This document shows positions 46,721 to 58,864 of a stretch of 64,000 nucleotides of DNA, piece by piece. This stretch comes from Cinclus cinclus (lineage: Eukaryota; Chordata; Aves; Passeriformes; Cinclidae), in assembly GCF_963662255.1 (NCBI RefSeq), contig NC_085050.1, positions 7,435,334 to 7,499,333 of the forward strand, given 5' to 3'. The notes beneath the pieces were generated by a model. It was not told where the DNA came from. It ran no database searches and was given only the letters and a program-made list of their open reading frames with translations. The first letter of the stretch is position 1. Each line of letters opens with the position of its first letter. Position numbers and translations under genes: made by a program.

Positions 46721-49120
46721 ATCCATGAAGGAATGTTTGCATCCTGTTTAACATTTGCAAAACCTCTGACTGTGCTTCAGTGCATGGAGTGTTTCTGGAC
46801 AGGGAAAGGGTGTAGACAGCTTTTTATTCCTGATGTCCATCATGCTTAGAGCAAGATGTTATCTGTTTATGACCATTTTTCTTTTCAGTTCTCTGTGTAA
46901 TAACTGAATTTGTTTTTTATTCTTATGCATGTTTGGTTAGAAACACAGATTTTTTGGATAGGTGTGGCTACAGATGTATGTAGGCTTTATATAAAATGAT
47001 GTGCAATAGCAGCTGTGTGAGACTGTAAATGCAAGTCCTTGTTAATGGACACATGGACAATGAAGCATCCTTATCACCGGAGTGCAGAGTGGTCGGTTGC
47101 AAATGTGAAATTAAACCAGCTTTGGTTGCAACTTTAGCAATAAGCCAAAAGTACTTACTTGCAGCTCTGCCAATGCACATCACCCAGGAGGCCAAAGAAA
47201 CTTGGTACTGACGTGCTGATGTGCTGATCCACCTCCCCTTTTATGCACACACACCCCCAGTGTAGCCCTGGATCCTCCCACTGCCTCTGTGTGCACCAGC
47301 AGGAGCCTCATTGGCATCAAGATGGGAGATGGAGGCATACTGCAGAAAAAGAAAATCAGACACATCCTGTGGGTTTCCTGAATGCTGAAATGCTGTAAGT
47401 GCATAAAATCCTATTGATTTCCATGATATTTTAGAAAAATGCCACTTCAGTCTGCTGACAGAAATGGGGTGTACTTAGGAATCATTCACAATGGATAATT
47501 GAATGCTTTCTTGCACCTACCACAGCATCACTCTGACTACTGACATTATCTCACTGAGCAGAGTTGTGGGAGAAGCAAAACACCTAGAAGGAGATAAATG
47601 GGCTATATTTGAGCACTCTATGCCTGATAAATTAGCTGTTCATCCAGGCTGCCTTTCATCTCTGTAGGAAGGAAGGGTATTTCAGAGCACTGTGATCTCC
47701 CAGCCAAGGAGAAGCCATCCCTGCCCTGCCAGAGGCAGCCCCTTGGGCTATGAGGACATTTAAAAAAACCCCTCACAATTAGCAATTTGCTTTGTCCTCA
47801 ACCACTGCCTCTAATTTGGGGATGTCAGAGGGTTGCTTCAATGTTGGTTCATGCCCTTTATGTCTTGCTCCTCACAATTCTCAGCTGTTGCCTCCAACAA
47901 CTGGTATTGAGGGACTGATTTTCTGAATGTTCCTTAAGCAGTTTGTCTTTTTTTTTTTTTTTTCAGTGGGAGAGATCCCTTTCAATGAAGGGAAACCCAG
48001 TCTATAAAATGGAATCCCTCATGTCCTTTTTGAGATGTCAAGAATTCTCAAAATAGCCTTCATATGAATTACCATCATGGTTGCAGATATAGTCAAAACC
48101 TCTTATATATAGATCAAGAGGTCAGGACAATAATGGTGCAAGCCGATTTTATAAGAGTACCATCATTTTGGCCATCTCAGGAGTAAAGTGATTTTTTGTA
48201 CTTTTGTGATTTTCTTCAGCCTTTAGGTCAGAAACAGAAGGCAAGTTTCTGGGTAATTTGCACAAACCCTTCATTGTCATTTGAAGCTGCAGCCTCTGAA
48301 AGCTAAGCAGGGATTCACCCTGGTTTAATTCCTCTACAGCTGAGCCATGTGCTCAGACTCTCCAGTCCAGCTGAAACAGTGTTGGAGCTTCAGAACCCAG
48401 GCTGAGGAGATTTTACATTCAGTGGCATCAAAAAGTTCTGTTTGTTCAGAAACATAAATCCAAATTCCAATGGCAAATTTTGCTGTCTATGAGAAGAATG
48501 TCCTGCTTCAACAGGCAAAGCATGACAAGGCAAGATAAGGGAATAAAGGTTTTTTTTTTCCATGCAGAAAAGTCTCTGGAAAAGTTTATTTGGGGAGAAT
48601 CAAAGTAGATTCTCCTCTTGGAGGTCAAAGTCTTGAGTTACATTTACTTTTGCCTCTTAGCCATGACTCAAAGTAAAGAAATGGTTTTTGAGTAGATGGA
48701 TTAAAGGTGCTTACTTCAATTTCACTGACTGACAATGGAATTTCAAATGGCATTTATAGATGCCTTCTTAAAAAATGTTGAGATTTTTTCTTGTAAGGTG
48801 TTAGAAAATAGTTTGTGATCCAGCTTCAGGGCAACCTAGTCCTTTTTGTTTCTTGTTTAACAGTGTAAAAATAACCAGATTTTAGGAGAAGCAAAGCACA
48901 TAAATGTATATAATTATTGCTATTTTTTAAAAATCAGCTAAGCCTCACAAGGAAAAAGAGAAATGTGCACTTTCAATTAACCTCTGAAATACCCTACACT
49001 GATTTTTTTGCCTTTTTTTTTTTTAAATTCTAGCTAACAGCAACTCAAAGAACAAAAGCACAGCCTTGATTCATGGCATGTACTTCCCCAGTTCTCCCTT
49101 GAGTGCCTTGGCACCATCTC

Positions 49121-49146
49121 CCAATTAGTGCTGCTTGGTTAATTGG
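49121..49146. promoter_or_regulatory. Inverted pair of homeodomain sites (CCAATTA / TAATTGG)
   Basis: CCAATTA at 49121-49127 and TAATTGG at 49140-49146 are exact reverse complements with a 12-base spacer. Each carries the TAATTG core of NK/paired-type homeodomains and an overlapping CCAAT. The surrounding DNA is unique. The arrangement could be a dimeric homeodomain site, but seven-base arms do occur by chance. Confidence 0.28.
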
Positions 49147-50380
49147 TGTATCAACATTTTAGACTCTGGACAACTTGAATTAAGTTTCACAAATTTAACT
49201 TCCAAGGACAAGGGCTCTTAAAGTAGCAAGAGCAGCAGAGGGACAGCATTGATCAACAGCTCAGACAACTGAGATACAAAAAAATGCTGCACACAGAAAT
49301 GTGTCAGTGTTTCCTAACACCAGGGAAAACAAGAGTTTTCAAGCTTCATGAAAGGGTGGCCTTTGTTTGAGACAAGGACCACAGGTATGAACAATCACAG
49401 GTTAAAACTGTCAAAATATTTATTTTTTTGGTTTTGACTCCAGGAAACGTGTAATTAGGCAATATATTTTTTTCTTGTGAGCGCCCATTTGATCAGCTAC
49501 GTAGAACTGGGAGGTGGCCAGAAGAGGACTCTTTTCTGCTGCCTGTTCCTGGCTGACCCTAATAATCAGAGATGGAAAATAGTCCTACACTGGGTGCTAC
49601 TTCAGGGAGTACCCAGGCAAACAGAATTTGCTTTTCCTATAGAAGAATAAGTTTTCATTTACAAAAAAGTTTGTTTCAAGAATCATGTCTGAAAAAATAG
49701 GACAAAATGTCCAGGAAACTTGTCAGCTCTTCTGCATCCATTACTAATGATGGGCAAATTTGCTTAGGACTAAACAGAAGTATCCCTCTGCTCCTCCCAT
49801 CATTGTCCACAATCCAAGCTTACCGGGTCACCACTTCAGCAAAGAATTCATGTTATTGTTAATATTAAGCACTTCTCCCATTTATATCTATTAATGAGGG
49901 AAAAAAAAGTTAGGTTTTCCCATTGGAATATTTCCTATTGGTCCAATGACCAAGCTGAAGGACTTTGAATCTGTATTTTTTCCATTTTTACCATGTGATC
50001 CTCCTGCCTCTGCTGCTGTGCTCTGCGCTGGCATGACCTGAGCCCCTGAATCATCCCTGGGAAGTGGCTGGTCTGAGCAGTCCAGAAAGAAGTGTGAAGC
50101 TCTGTAGTGGCTGCTGTGGTTTCTTCTCTCTGCTTGCAGGGCTCATCTCTTTTCTGGTGTACAGTAAATGACAAATATGTCCATTTAGTGTGGTTTTGTA
50201 GGGAGGTGTGAATTGCGTCTGCTGGTACCTGCTTACTGGTTTAGCCTTTTCAGTAGCTCTTAAACTTATTTCCACCAAATTTGATGGAGGGATGGGAGTA
50301 TCAAACATAATTGTTCTTCTACAGACTTCATCAAAATCAGCATGAGGGAAGGAAAAAGAAACCAGAATTTGTGCCTCTTA

Positions 50381-50472
50381 GGGACACGGTTTAATGATGG
50401 ACGTGGCAGTGCTGGCTGAGCAGTTGGACTTGGTGATCTTAGAGGTCTTTTCCAACCTAAACAATTCTATAA
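50381..50472 (+). mobile_element. CR1 LINE 3' terminus, plus strand
   Basis: The sequence GGGACACGGTTTAATGATGG, then ACGTGGCAGTGCTGGCTGAG, then CAGTTGGACTTGGTGATCTT, AGAGGTCTTTTCCAACCTAA and ACAATTCTAT is the standard 3' end of a bird CR1 subfamily. The usual form ends TCCAACCTAAACGATTCTATG. Only about 90 bp of untranslated tail was inserted. It differs from the other tails in the window, so at least two CR1 subfamilies are present. Confidence 0.93.
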
Positions 50473-52614
50473 GATCCAGCCTCTGTGGTTTCTTTGACAG
50501 CATCCAGCTGATGTGCCTGATGTCCACCCCTGGCCAAGCTGCACGTGGGTCGTTCCAGTGCTGCCATAGTGTCACCTGCCTTGTCCTTGGGCATATCTCA
50601 GGGAATGTGGGGCAGAGCTGGGGTCTGTGAGTGTGATCCAGGGGGACACAGAACAAACAATTCCTTCAAAATGTATTTCTGCCAGATATCAGATTGGGAT
50701 ACAGCTCAGTGTGAAAAGAAAAAGGAAGTTAAATATTGGTTCTGTTGAAGCCAATAGCAAGATTACTAATCATGAATTTTGGCCACTCTGTGTGACAATG
50801 TGGCCAAAGAAGTTTTTAAGAATAAAAAATTGTGGATGCAACCCTTGCCATAGACAACACCCCAGTAATGTGGTAGGTGATTCAATCCCATCTCTCTTTG
50901 GGAGCTACATCTTGTAAATGCAAAGTTTGAATTTTTGTCTGCCTTCCTTGAGACTCCATTGCCAACACAAACATAAGTATTTGTCCTCCTAAACTTCCTT
51001 TTTTTGCCTCAGATGAGTTAAGCCAATTCTTAGTTTGGACCTGAATGAGGGATGAGTGTTGGATGGGACACAGGGCCCTGTGCTGCCAAAGGCCCTCAAC
51101 AGGGGAAACACCCACCTGCCTTGGACACCCATCTTGGGTTCCTGAATCTCCTTCTGGAGCTGCTCATCCCTTCCTGGGACCATGAGGGAAACCCTGATGT
51201 TGGCTGGTTCTCTCATTTTTAGACATCTGGGAGGGGATTATCTGCTCACCCTGGAGAATGTTGGAGACATTCAGTGTTGTATAAAACAGCTTGAGACATC
51301 TCCACAGGGAACATTTTATGGTGGAAAGTAGAGAGTAGCAATCTTCACCTGACTTTTTCTGAGGTTCATCACCAGTATTTACAAAGCAGGAAAGGTCAGC
51401 ACCATTCTGTGCTATGCACAGGCAAGGCAACAAACTCACTTGGTTTTGGAAATGTGAGACATACTGAGAAATGTTTAAAAAGAAGTTTCAAATGAGCTTG
51501 TTATTTTCCAGCATTTAAGAACCACCATCAGCCATTAGCTGTCCCTCCAACTTTTAATGCATATGATCAAATACTTGAAGGCATTTCTGGAGTGCTCAGA
51601 ACTATTTTAGTGAAAGAGGTAATTACAGAAAAGATGCTGCTACCAGCCAGCAACTCCCCACAAGATGAGAGCACCAGACAGCCCCTGGCCACAAGTACCA
51701 GAAATTTGAAAGCAAATAAAGGGTTCATTTTAAAAAGAGAAAGATCATAACTTTATAATAACGCTATTATTCAAAGAAAAAGACTTCCTTATGAATTTGG
51801 AAAACCACTTTAGACTTCAGGATTTCTTTTCCATCCCCCAGTTGCAATTAATTCTAAACCATGAAATAGAGCATACAATAACATCAACTGGTACCCCAAA
51901 GGCTGTCATTTTGCCCTGGTCTGCCAATGGGTATTCAGGATTACACCCACAGACTTTGAAGGGGCCTGAAAGAAAACAGATTAAATGCTGCCTCCTGGAT
52001 TTTCCCTCTGCTGAAAAATAAACTTCATTTATCGACACATCACTACTTGTTGTTCATTATTTCAAGGGAAAGAACTATTGGTCCATTTGTTTTCTTTCAG
52101 TTCCTCTCAAATAATGCATACATTTGTTCCAAATTTAGAAACTGCTGAAGAGTTGACTGGTTTTGGGTGTTCTCTTTTTCACTATCCAGCTCATTTTATC
52201 TGAGTGAAATGCTCTTGGTTTTGTGCGTGCAGTGAAAAAACCACCCTCCTGCTGAAAGCTGTCCTGGTTCCTCTGCAGCAAACACAGTTTAAAGGTGGAA
52301 AATCTTAAACAGAGTTTAAAGGTAGAAAAATTATCTCATGGATGGTATTTTGGGTTTCTACTGCATAGAAATAGAAGAGCTACAGTTCAGCCAACCTTAA
52401 GGGCAGTCATGATTTCCCAAGAGTTTCAAATATATTTAAATTTTCATGGTTCTACATCTGGACGAAGACCTTGGCTTGTAATTGTACAGGATTTTGTCAG
52501 TAAAGCATCAGAGCTGATACAGCCCTTGTTAGACTGATTTGCTTTGAAAAAACTCCTGTATCTCCAAGTTTATGGCTGTGAAAAAGAAATTTTCTGTGAA
52601 AACTGGGGTTACTT
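50473..52614. other. Gene-free unique sequence
   Basis: No gene or repeat family could be supported. Open frames at 50627-50917, 50882-51216 and 51164-51439 overlap on opposite strands and show no domains. 51700-51960 is A+T-rich and plain. It ends at a GTTT microsatellite. Confidence 0.55.
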
Positions 52615-52653
52615 GTGTTTGTTTGTTTGTTTGTTTGTTTGCTTGTTTGTTTT
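52615..52653. repeat. (GTTT)n tetranucleotide microsatellite
   Basis: Nine or so GTTT units with one GCTT interruption, ending GTTTTAAGG. On the minus strand it reads (AAAC)n, a common outcome of A-tail decay, but no retroposon body is visible beside it. Confidence 0.95.
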
Positions 52654-52965
52654 AAGGAGAGGCAGACCAGAAGAGACCTTACATGAGCCTTGTGTCTCCC
52701 TAATTCCTAACTAGATGAACTTGCTTTCTGGCACGAGGCTGAGAACTGTCTCAAAGATGTAAAGTATTTTCTTCTACATGTGGCTCACAGGGAAACATTC
52801 ATGTCTGGCACTGAGACTGGAAAGATGCCATAGATGATTATGGAATCAACCCCTTTCTGAGGAAAAAAGAATGTTAAGAGTACCCCTCAACCAGCCTTGG
52901 AGTGCAGTTTGCTTCATTTACCCTAACATTAGGCAATCACTTTAAAAGAAATTGAAGATAATTGT
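52654..52965. other. Short plain stretch
   Basis: Unique sequence between two microsatellites. No gene, repeat family or clustered motif was seen. Confidence 0.6.
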
Positions 52966-53001
52966 TTATTATTATTATTATTATTACTATTATTATTATT
53001 A
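52966..53001. repeat. (ATT)n trinucleotide microsatellite
   Basis: About 12 ATT units with one ACT interruption, in the order (TTA)n, CTA, (TTA)n. It lies in A+T-rich DNA with no neighbouring mobile element. Confidence 0.95.
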
Positions 53002-56000
53002 CATTTCTCACTAGAACAGGTTTTTCCATTGGCTCCCCTAGAAAATTTGCCTAATTATCTGGTGTGTTTGCCATATTATTTGGGTTTTTTTCCCCATGCT
53101 GGATTAAAGAAGAAATAAACTTCTACATTGAATTTGCACTTTATTACTAGGAAGTTTATTTTCAGGGATGGGTTAGAGGGAGGAAGGAGTTTACAATGGA
53201 AATAATGATACCTGGGTTCTTTTCTGATTAAAAAAATGTTTTGTACAACATGACAGAGCTGTCTGTACCAAAAGGGTCCTTGAGCTTGGCCAGGGAAAAA
53301 GACAAAGTTAATAAGTGGTAATAGTAATGGCCCCTATAACTAGCCTGTTTAGAACCAGTGGGTTGGACAATTGCTTTTGCTCCTAAAGTCCAGATCTGGG
53401 TGCAGAAGAGCATTGGTACCATTCTACGTCCAGTACTCCAGAGTGAAGGAATCTCAGCCCTTGCCTGTAACCCATGTTCTCCAGGCAGACATCCTCGATT
53501 ACCCCCAGGAAATAATAATACCAGGAAAGTACCTTAAACTTCACTGCTCTATAGGGTTTATGCCTGAGTCCAGGATCCTGGGAACATCCTATCTGTCCTC
53601 TGGAAGACATAGCCTTGAATCCTTGCTCAAAGGGTCTTCTGTGTCCTTTCAAGAGCTAAGGAGAGACTCATCTTTTCTCTCAGAACATCACTGTGACAGG
53701 GTGGCATTCACTACTTTAGAGTCCTACTCATGGTGTTTGAATTCTCTCCATAGCACCGAGGTTGTAACTTTTTCAGGAGGGAGAAGAGATGAATGTTTAA
53801 CACTTGGGGAGTTATTGGAAGAAGCTAAAGATTTATGAGACCAGAGGGAACATGGATGAGCTTGACTCTGACCAGTGGGGTGAGTGTTCCAAGACTCAGT
53901 TGATGTTGTGTTCAAGTATTTTACATTATATTCCACGAAACACAGAAATGATCTTTTGAGCAATGTCAACATCACAGTCTTGCTCTCCCACATAGAGCCC
54001 TTAGGTTATAATGTCATGTTTACTCATTCCCACATGTTCACAGAAATCTTTCATTTTTGTAATAATGGCAGAACTCCCACTGGATAAAAGGATGCTACTT
54101 CTCATTCAAGTTAGCTTGAAGCTGGCAATTAGGGCACTGCTCAGAGGAGGAAGGAATTTGAGAGAATCTCTCTAAGGCAAGGACAAGAACAGAACGTTGG
54201 TTTCCAGACTCTCACACCATTCAAGTGTTGGAATGGTAAGCTGGGCTTGGTCAGGGATTTTATGGTTGCATATATTCTCTTGAATGGGACAGAGACACAG
54301 TTAATAGCACATATCTCTGTGCCGTATCTGATGGGCTTTTTCAGATGTCTTGAATGCCCTAGGGCATCTTTCACAGGTTGTTTATCATCCCTACTTTCCT
54401 TCACAGAATGGGTACAGTCTAGCTTCCAGCCCACACTCTGTCAAATGTCCTTGCCAGGGAGCAGTTGGATGGAAAATCCACTTCTGTCTTCCCATGGCCA
54501 TCGACCACCCCACAATCTCAGCCTTGCTGTACCCAGGCAGGAGGAGAGACTTTGCAGTAAAACCAGAGCCAGCAGATTTCACTCCAGACAGAAAGAGCTG
54601 GATGCAGTTCTGATTTCTGTATTCAGCTGAGGAACATAAAAACCATTAAAATGGAAGTAGCCCCTGATTGTGGTTTTATTAGCCATGATGTCCAATTTTC
54701 TTTGAATATTCCAAATATCTGGGTGCACACATTTTGCTGTAATAGTTCCCTGTAAGGCAGATGTCAGTGGCTCACAGTTTCTGTCTTGGCATCTTCATCA
54801 CTGTATAGATATATTGATTTTGTCTCTCTCTTCAATAGCTCTACATGAATGAGGCTTAACATGCCAGTGAGGTGAATGATAACACAGGGCTGACACCATA
54901 TCAAATTACCCTTTACAAAGCTGTAACATATGTCCAATACCTGAGTCTGTGTAAGCCCTAAAACATGATACTCTGCTAAGACATGTCCAAGATAAAAAGG
55001 GGAACTCCTGTGTTTGGATACAGCAGGGGTCTGAAGGTTTCTTTCTCCTTTTTCTCTCTCTGCTTCTACCCCTGACGAAGCAATCAGACTGACATCTCTG
55101 CTACTAATGTGTTTAAACAAAGTAACTTTCCTAATAAATACATTATTTCTGAGTGCAAATAGAAAATTATTCCAAATTATTTGCTCATCAGTGGCTGTTG
55201 AAGTTTGAGGACTTACACTTGCCTGACTGTGGAGGGGTTTATGTCTGAGTTAATGTCCAGAAATATTCTTCATAGTCAACAGAGATAAAGAATCTCTTAG
55301 AAGGTGTGATTTGTATCATACTGAAATGTTCAATTGTGGCTGTATGATTGACATCCTAAAATGACTCTCTGTGCAATGATTACACAGACAGCTTGTGCAG
55401 GGTCTAGCTCAGTTGTTGGCATCTACCACAAAAGCACCCAAAGTTGCTGAGATGGGGGATTCATCCCACCTTGACAGTCTGAATGGCTGCAAATGAAGTG
55501 TCTGCTGCTATGAAAAATCTTTGGAAATGGCCAACCAAGCTAATTTTCATTTTCCTAGTACTACTGTGGAGTAGCCTTGGATCAGGGAAGAACTTACATT
55601 ACAGACCCCATCTCCTCAGCCCCTATTTCCATCTCAAAAATCTGCACCAGCCCAAATAAATTAGATAGAGCCTTGGTGCTTGTCGGAGGCTCTTAAATGC
55701 TACAGAAATAGCAAATATGTTTGCAGAAAATAGCGCAGTAGAGACTGTCCCCATCTCTAAGGTTTTCAAAATGTGCCAGAGAGGTGCTTAAAAAAAGAAG
55801 AAAACAGGTTATGTTAAAGTCATTTATTTGCTATTTGTCGAGACTACTTCTTGCTTATGCCAAGGAAAGGCAGAGAGCTGGGATTATTCATGAAACACAT
55901 TAAGGAAAATCCATGTCAGTGAGAGCAGAAATCCAAGGCCAATATTTGTAGAGGATGGCACCCACTGTCATACATGGCATGGGAAGTAGGAAGAGGCAGT

Positions 56001-56150
56001 GATGCTGGAAAACAGCCCAACCTCCACATGGCACTAGGGAGTGCTATATTTCCATCCCAGCCTGGAAGAGAAATCCATCCAGTTCCCGTGTGTGCTCTTT
56101 CAAAATCTTCCTTGAACACTGGAGCAGGTGCAGAGAAAAATACCCAATAC
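53002..56150. other. Gene-free unique sequence with one mid-sized open frame
   Basis: The plus frame at 53371-53838 (155 codons) is the most exon-like by length here, but it has no recognised domain and an open minus frame (53383-53652) covers its first half. The frames at 54247-54630 and 54350-54613 overlap each other in different frames. No repeats of known family were seen. 55130-55200 is A+T-rich and plain. Confidence 0.5.
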
Positions 56151-56190
56151 AAACCAACCAGCCAACCAACCAACCAACCAACCAACCAAA
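56151..56190. repeat. (CCAA)n tetranucleotide microsatellite
   Basis: About eight CCAA units with one CCAG interruption near the start. The tract explains the Pro-Thr-Asn-Gln and Gly-Trp-Leu-Val runs in open frames on the two strands, so those frames are not genes. Confidence 0.95.
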
Positions 56191-56999
56191 CCCTGAAACC
56201 TAAATAATTTGATGATTGCAGGAAAGGCTGTGCAGTGAGCCCCTCAATGAACTCAAGTTCCTTATTTCAATTTATCAGAAAAGTTGAAAGGAGATTTCAC
56301 CACAGTGTGTAATTAATTGTTTTTCTTCAGGAAGAATGTGCTGCCTGTTTGGGGCAGGAAGCTACAACAAGGCAATTCCAAACTGGAAATAAGGCACATT
56401 CTAACAGGGAGGTTGATTAACCATTCCAGTGAACCATGGAAAGATTGATAGATCCCTTCATTTCTCAATGTCTTCAATTAAAGCTGGATGACTTTCTGAA
56501 AGAGCTGTTTTAGCCAAACAAAACTTAGTGGAAAATTTAAAGGCTGTGTAGTACAGGACTTGCTGAGGATTTTTCCACAGGGAGGGGAGATTTACATGCT
56601 CACTCTGTAGTTTATTATTTCTGTTTATATTCTGTACAAGAGCTCAAATACAAGAGAGATGCTTGAGATAAGTGCAGAAACAAACAAGCTAAGACTAGGC
56701 TATCTCCTGAAGATAAATGTAAGCTGAAGTTGATGTGGCTAATTCAGAATGGAGTTTATCTCAAAGAATCTACACTGCGAAACTCTCCTGGAGACTTTTT
56801 TATTTAGGCACCCTTATAGATCTTATGTGACTACTTATAAAAAAGAAACAACTTGAAAAGTTCAGAGTTGCCATAACCAATAACTAACGAATTTGTCTCC
56901 TTTCTCTCTGATTTATAAGTTCCCTTAATCATAAACATTCCTCCAGTTTTGTTAGCTGACCCAAATCAAAAGGACAAGTCAAAGATCATTGCTGCACAT

Positions 57000-57180
57000 T
57001 TTAAAATGCAAGACTGTCTCCTTCTCAATAAAACATGATGGATTCATGGTCCAGCATAGAATTCACAATCATAAAGGCGGGTGATCGAGGTTAACCACCA
57101 CATTGCAAATACCAGGAGTTTGATTCATAAATTGAAGAATAAAACGTACTTAAAGAAAAAACATTGTTTGCAATTTTGTA
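57000..57180. promoter_or_regulatory. Candidate non-coding element with retained CpG
   Basis: The unique patch contains ATAAAGGCGGGTGATCGAGG followed by TTAACCACCACATTGCAAAT, then GATTCATAAATTGAAGAATA and AAACGTAC. Three CpG sites remain in otherwise A+T-rich sequence, next to TTGCAAAT, an octamer/C/EBP-like core. No open frame or repeat explains it. The call is based on composition only. Confidence 0.25.
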
Positions 57181-58824
57181 AACTATTGACCTCCCTCAAA
57201 GCTGGACCTGCCTTTATGCTGCTTGTGAAGAACCTGCTTCCAAAATGAAACAAAGACTAAATTGGCTGGACTCTTTATAAGGATACCACAGCCAAGAAGT
57301 TGAATCCAGTTGCCTTCTATTTTTTTTTTCTCTAGACATTACTGTGCACATCAAAGCAGACAGGTCTCTTGATCTCTTTAGCAACAGATTTGCATGGTGC
57401 TTCCTCAATCTTGAAGACCCACATTTGTGGCCAAAAAATACCCCAAACAAACAAATGAAAACCAACTCAGGACTGCAAAAGAAATGCTTTCTCTGTGCTC
57501 ATTTTTAAGAGAAATATTTATTTTAACTTTATAATTGTCATGATGAGGTGGGAAATTCCCTCCTTTCCCTTTTTGAAAAGTTGGACAATCTAAAACCAAA
57601 TGATGTGCGGATAAGAGCAGTAGTCATCTCACTAGTATTTCTGCTGAAGGAATTTCCTCTGGATTGCAGTATTTATTTTCATTTTTGCACTTCTCTTTCT
57701 GTGGGATAAACTTGTGTGGAGACAGCATAGCTTGGAAAGAAATGGCAGAAGATCCACTGGCTGCAGAAAGTAACCTGCAAAGAACCTGTAATGAAGCTGT
57801 TTCTGCTTTTGCTCTCTTACTCTCCTTCTGCAACATAGAATAATAATATTTACCCTAATTATATTTGTATCCTTCCCCATTTTCAAGAGATTTCTGGTAC
57901 TTTCTCAGAGAAACTGTTTATGACTGGCCTTTACCATCTGCAGAGTCCTGAGGGGCAGACTGGGACCATTAACTTAATTTTGGATGAGTGTGTGTACAAG
58001 GTAAACATATCCAAAAAAGCAGCGTGGATGCACGGATCACATACATGCACACACTGCAATTTCCCGTAGCTTAAATAAGGATTCTTTTTATTAAAATAAG
58101 AAGTTAATTAATACACATGGGTATTTGAGGATCAGATTCTATATACCATTCATATGGACTTGATTTAAAGATCCTGAAATTAATTAAAAGTACTGCTAAA
58201 GGAGTCTGTTTCTGGTGGGAACAGTGCAGTGGTAACTTTCATAGTTAGAGTATGCATAAAGTTATGACTGGCTTCTCACAGATCAAAAATTAAAATAAAA
58301 AGGGATGATGAATGTCTTGTGGAGAGTTTGCTTCCATCTAACCTGACTCCCTGGTGTTGGGCTTGTAGTGCAAAACCCAAACCTGAAGGGGGGAAGGGAT
58401 GCTCCAGGCCCACTTTGCATTTGAGGAGGATGGTGAGATTTCCACTGGTTGAAAACAGCTCAGTTTTGTCACTTCTCCATCCCAGGATGAACCCATCTCG
58501 TTTGTGCCAAGGAGAAAAGCAGCCTTGGAGCTGTATAAAACTTGGATTGGTGACCACATGGAAAGCTCAGCCATTGTGGGAATAGATCAAAGACTCAAGG
58601 GCAAACCTTTGGTAAACACTAGACCACAAGCACTGGGTGTTTTTGTCTTCAGTATTGTTTGAGGGCTTCCTGGAAGTTCATTTCAAGGTCAGATTTGCTG
58701 TCCTAAGGGACAGTACACCAAGGCCATAAGCTGTGCAAGGAGGTGGGTGGGTGTTGGGGCATTTCAGAAGAGATGCCTGAAGAAGCTTAAACCTTTGTCT
58801 GCAGTTACCCAGCTTGGATGCCTC

Positions 58825-58864
58825 TGAAACCTTTTGAATGAAGAAACCTTTGAAACCTTTTGAA
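58825..58864. repeat. Short tandem duplication, 27-base period
   Basis: GAAACCTTTTGAA occurs at 58825-58837 and again at 58852-58864, each followed by GAAG after at most one base. The intervening piece also contains GAAACCTTT, so the segment looks like a small local duplication. Confidence 0.6.

Larger units (their letters stand above)
42099..50380. other. Long gene-free unique sequence, rich in regulatory-looking patches
   Basis: No gene or mobile element is recognisable in 8.3 kb. 42450-43300 is G+C-richer with overlapping open frames on both strands, none convincing. Separate entries cover the inverted repeats at 43996, 46701 and 49121 and the patches at 44230 and 45395. At 47948-47963 a run of 16 T followed by CAG imitates a splice acceptor; the frame after it closes within about 40 bases. 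49440-49510 includes a CTACGTAG palindrome. The remaining sequence is plain. Confidence 0.5.

Noticed and set aside
55916..56207. Open frames with Trp-Leu-Val-Gly or Pro-Thr-Asn-Gln repeats
   Set aside because: The repeated residues come from the CCAA microsatellite at 56151-56190.
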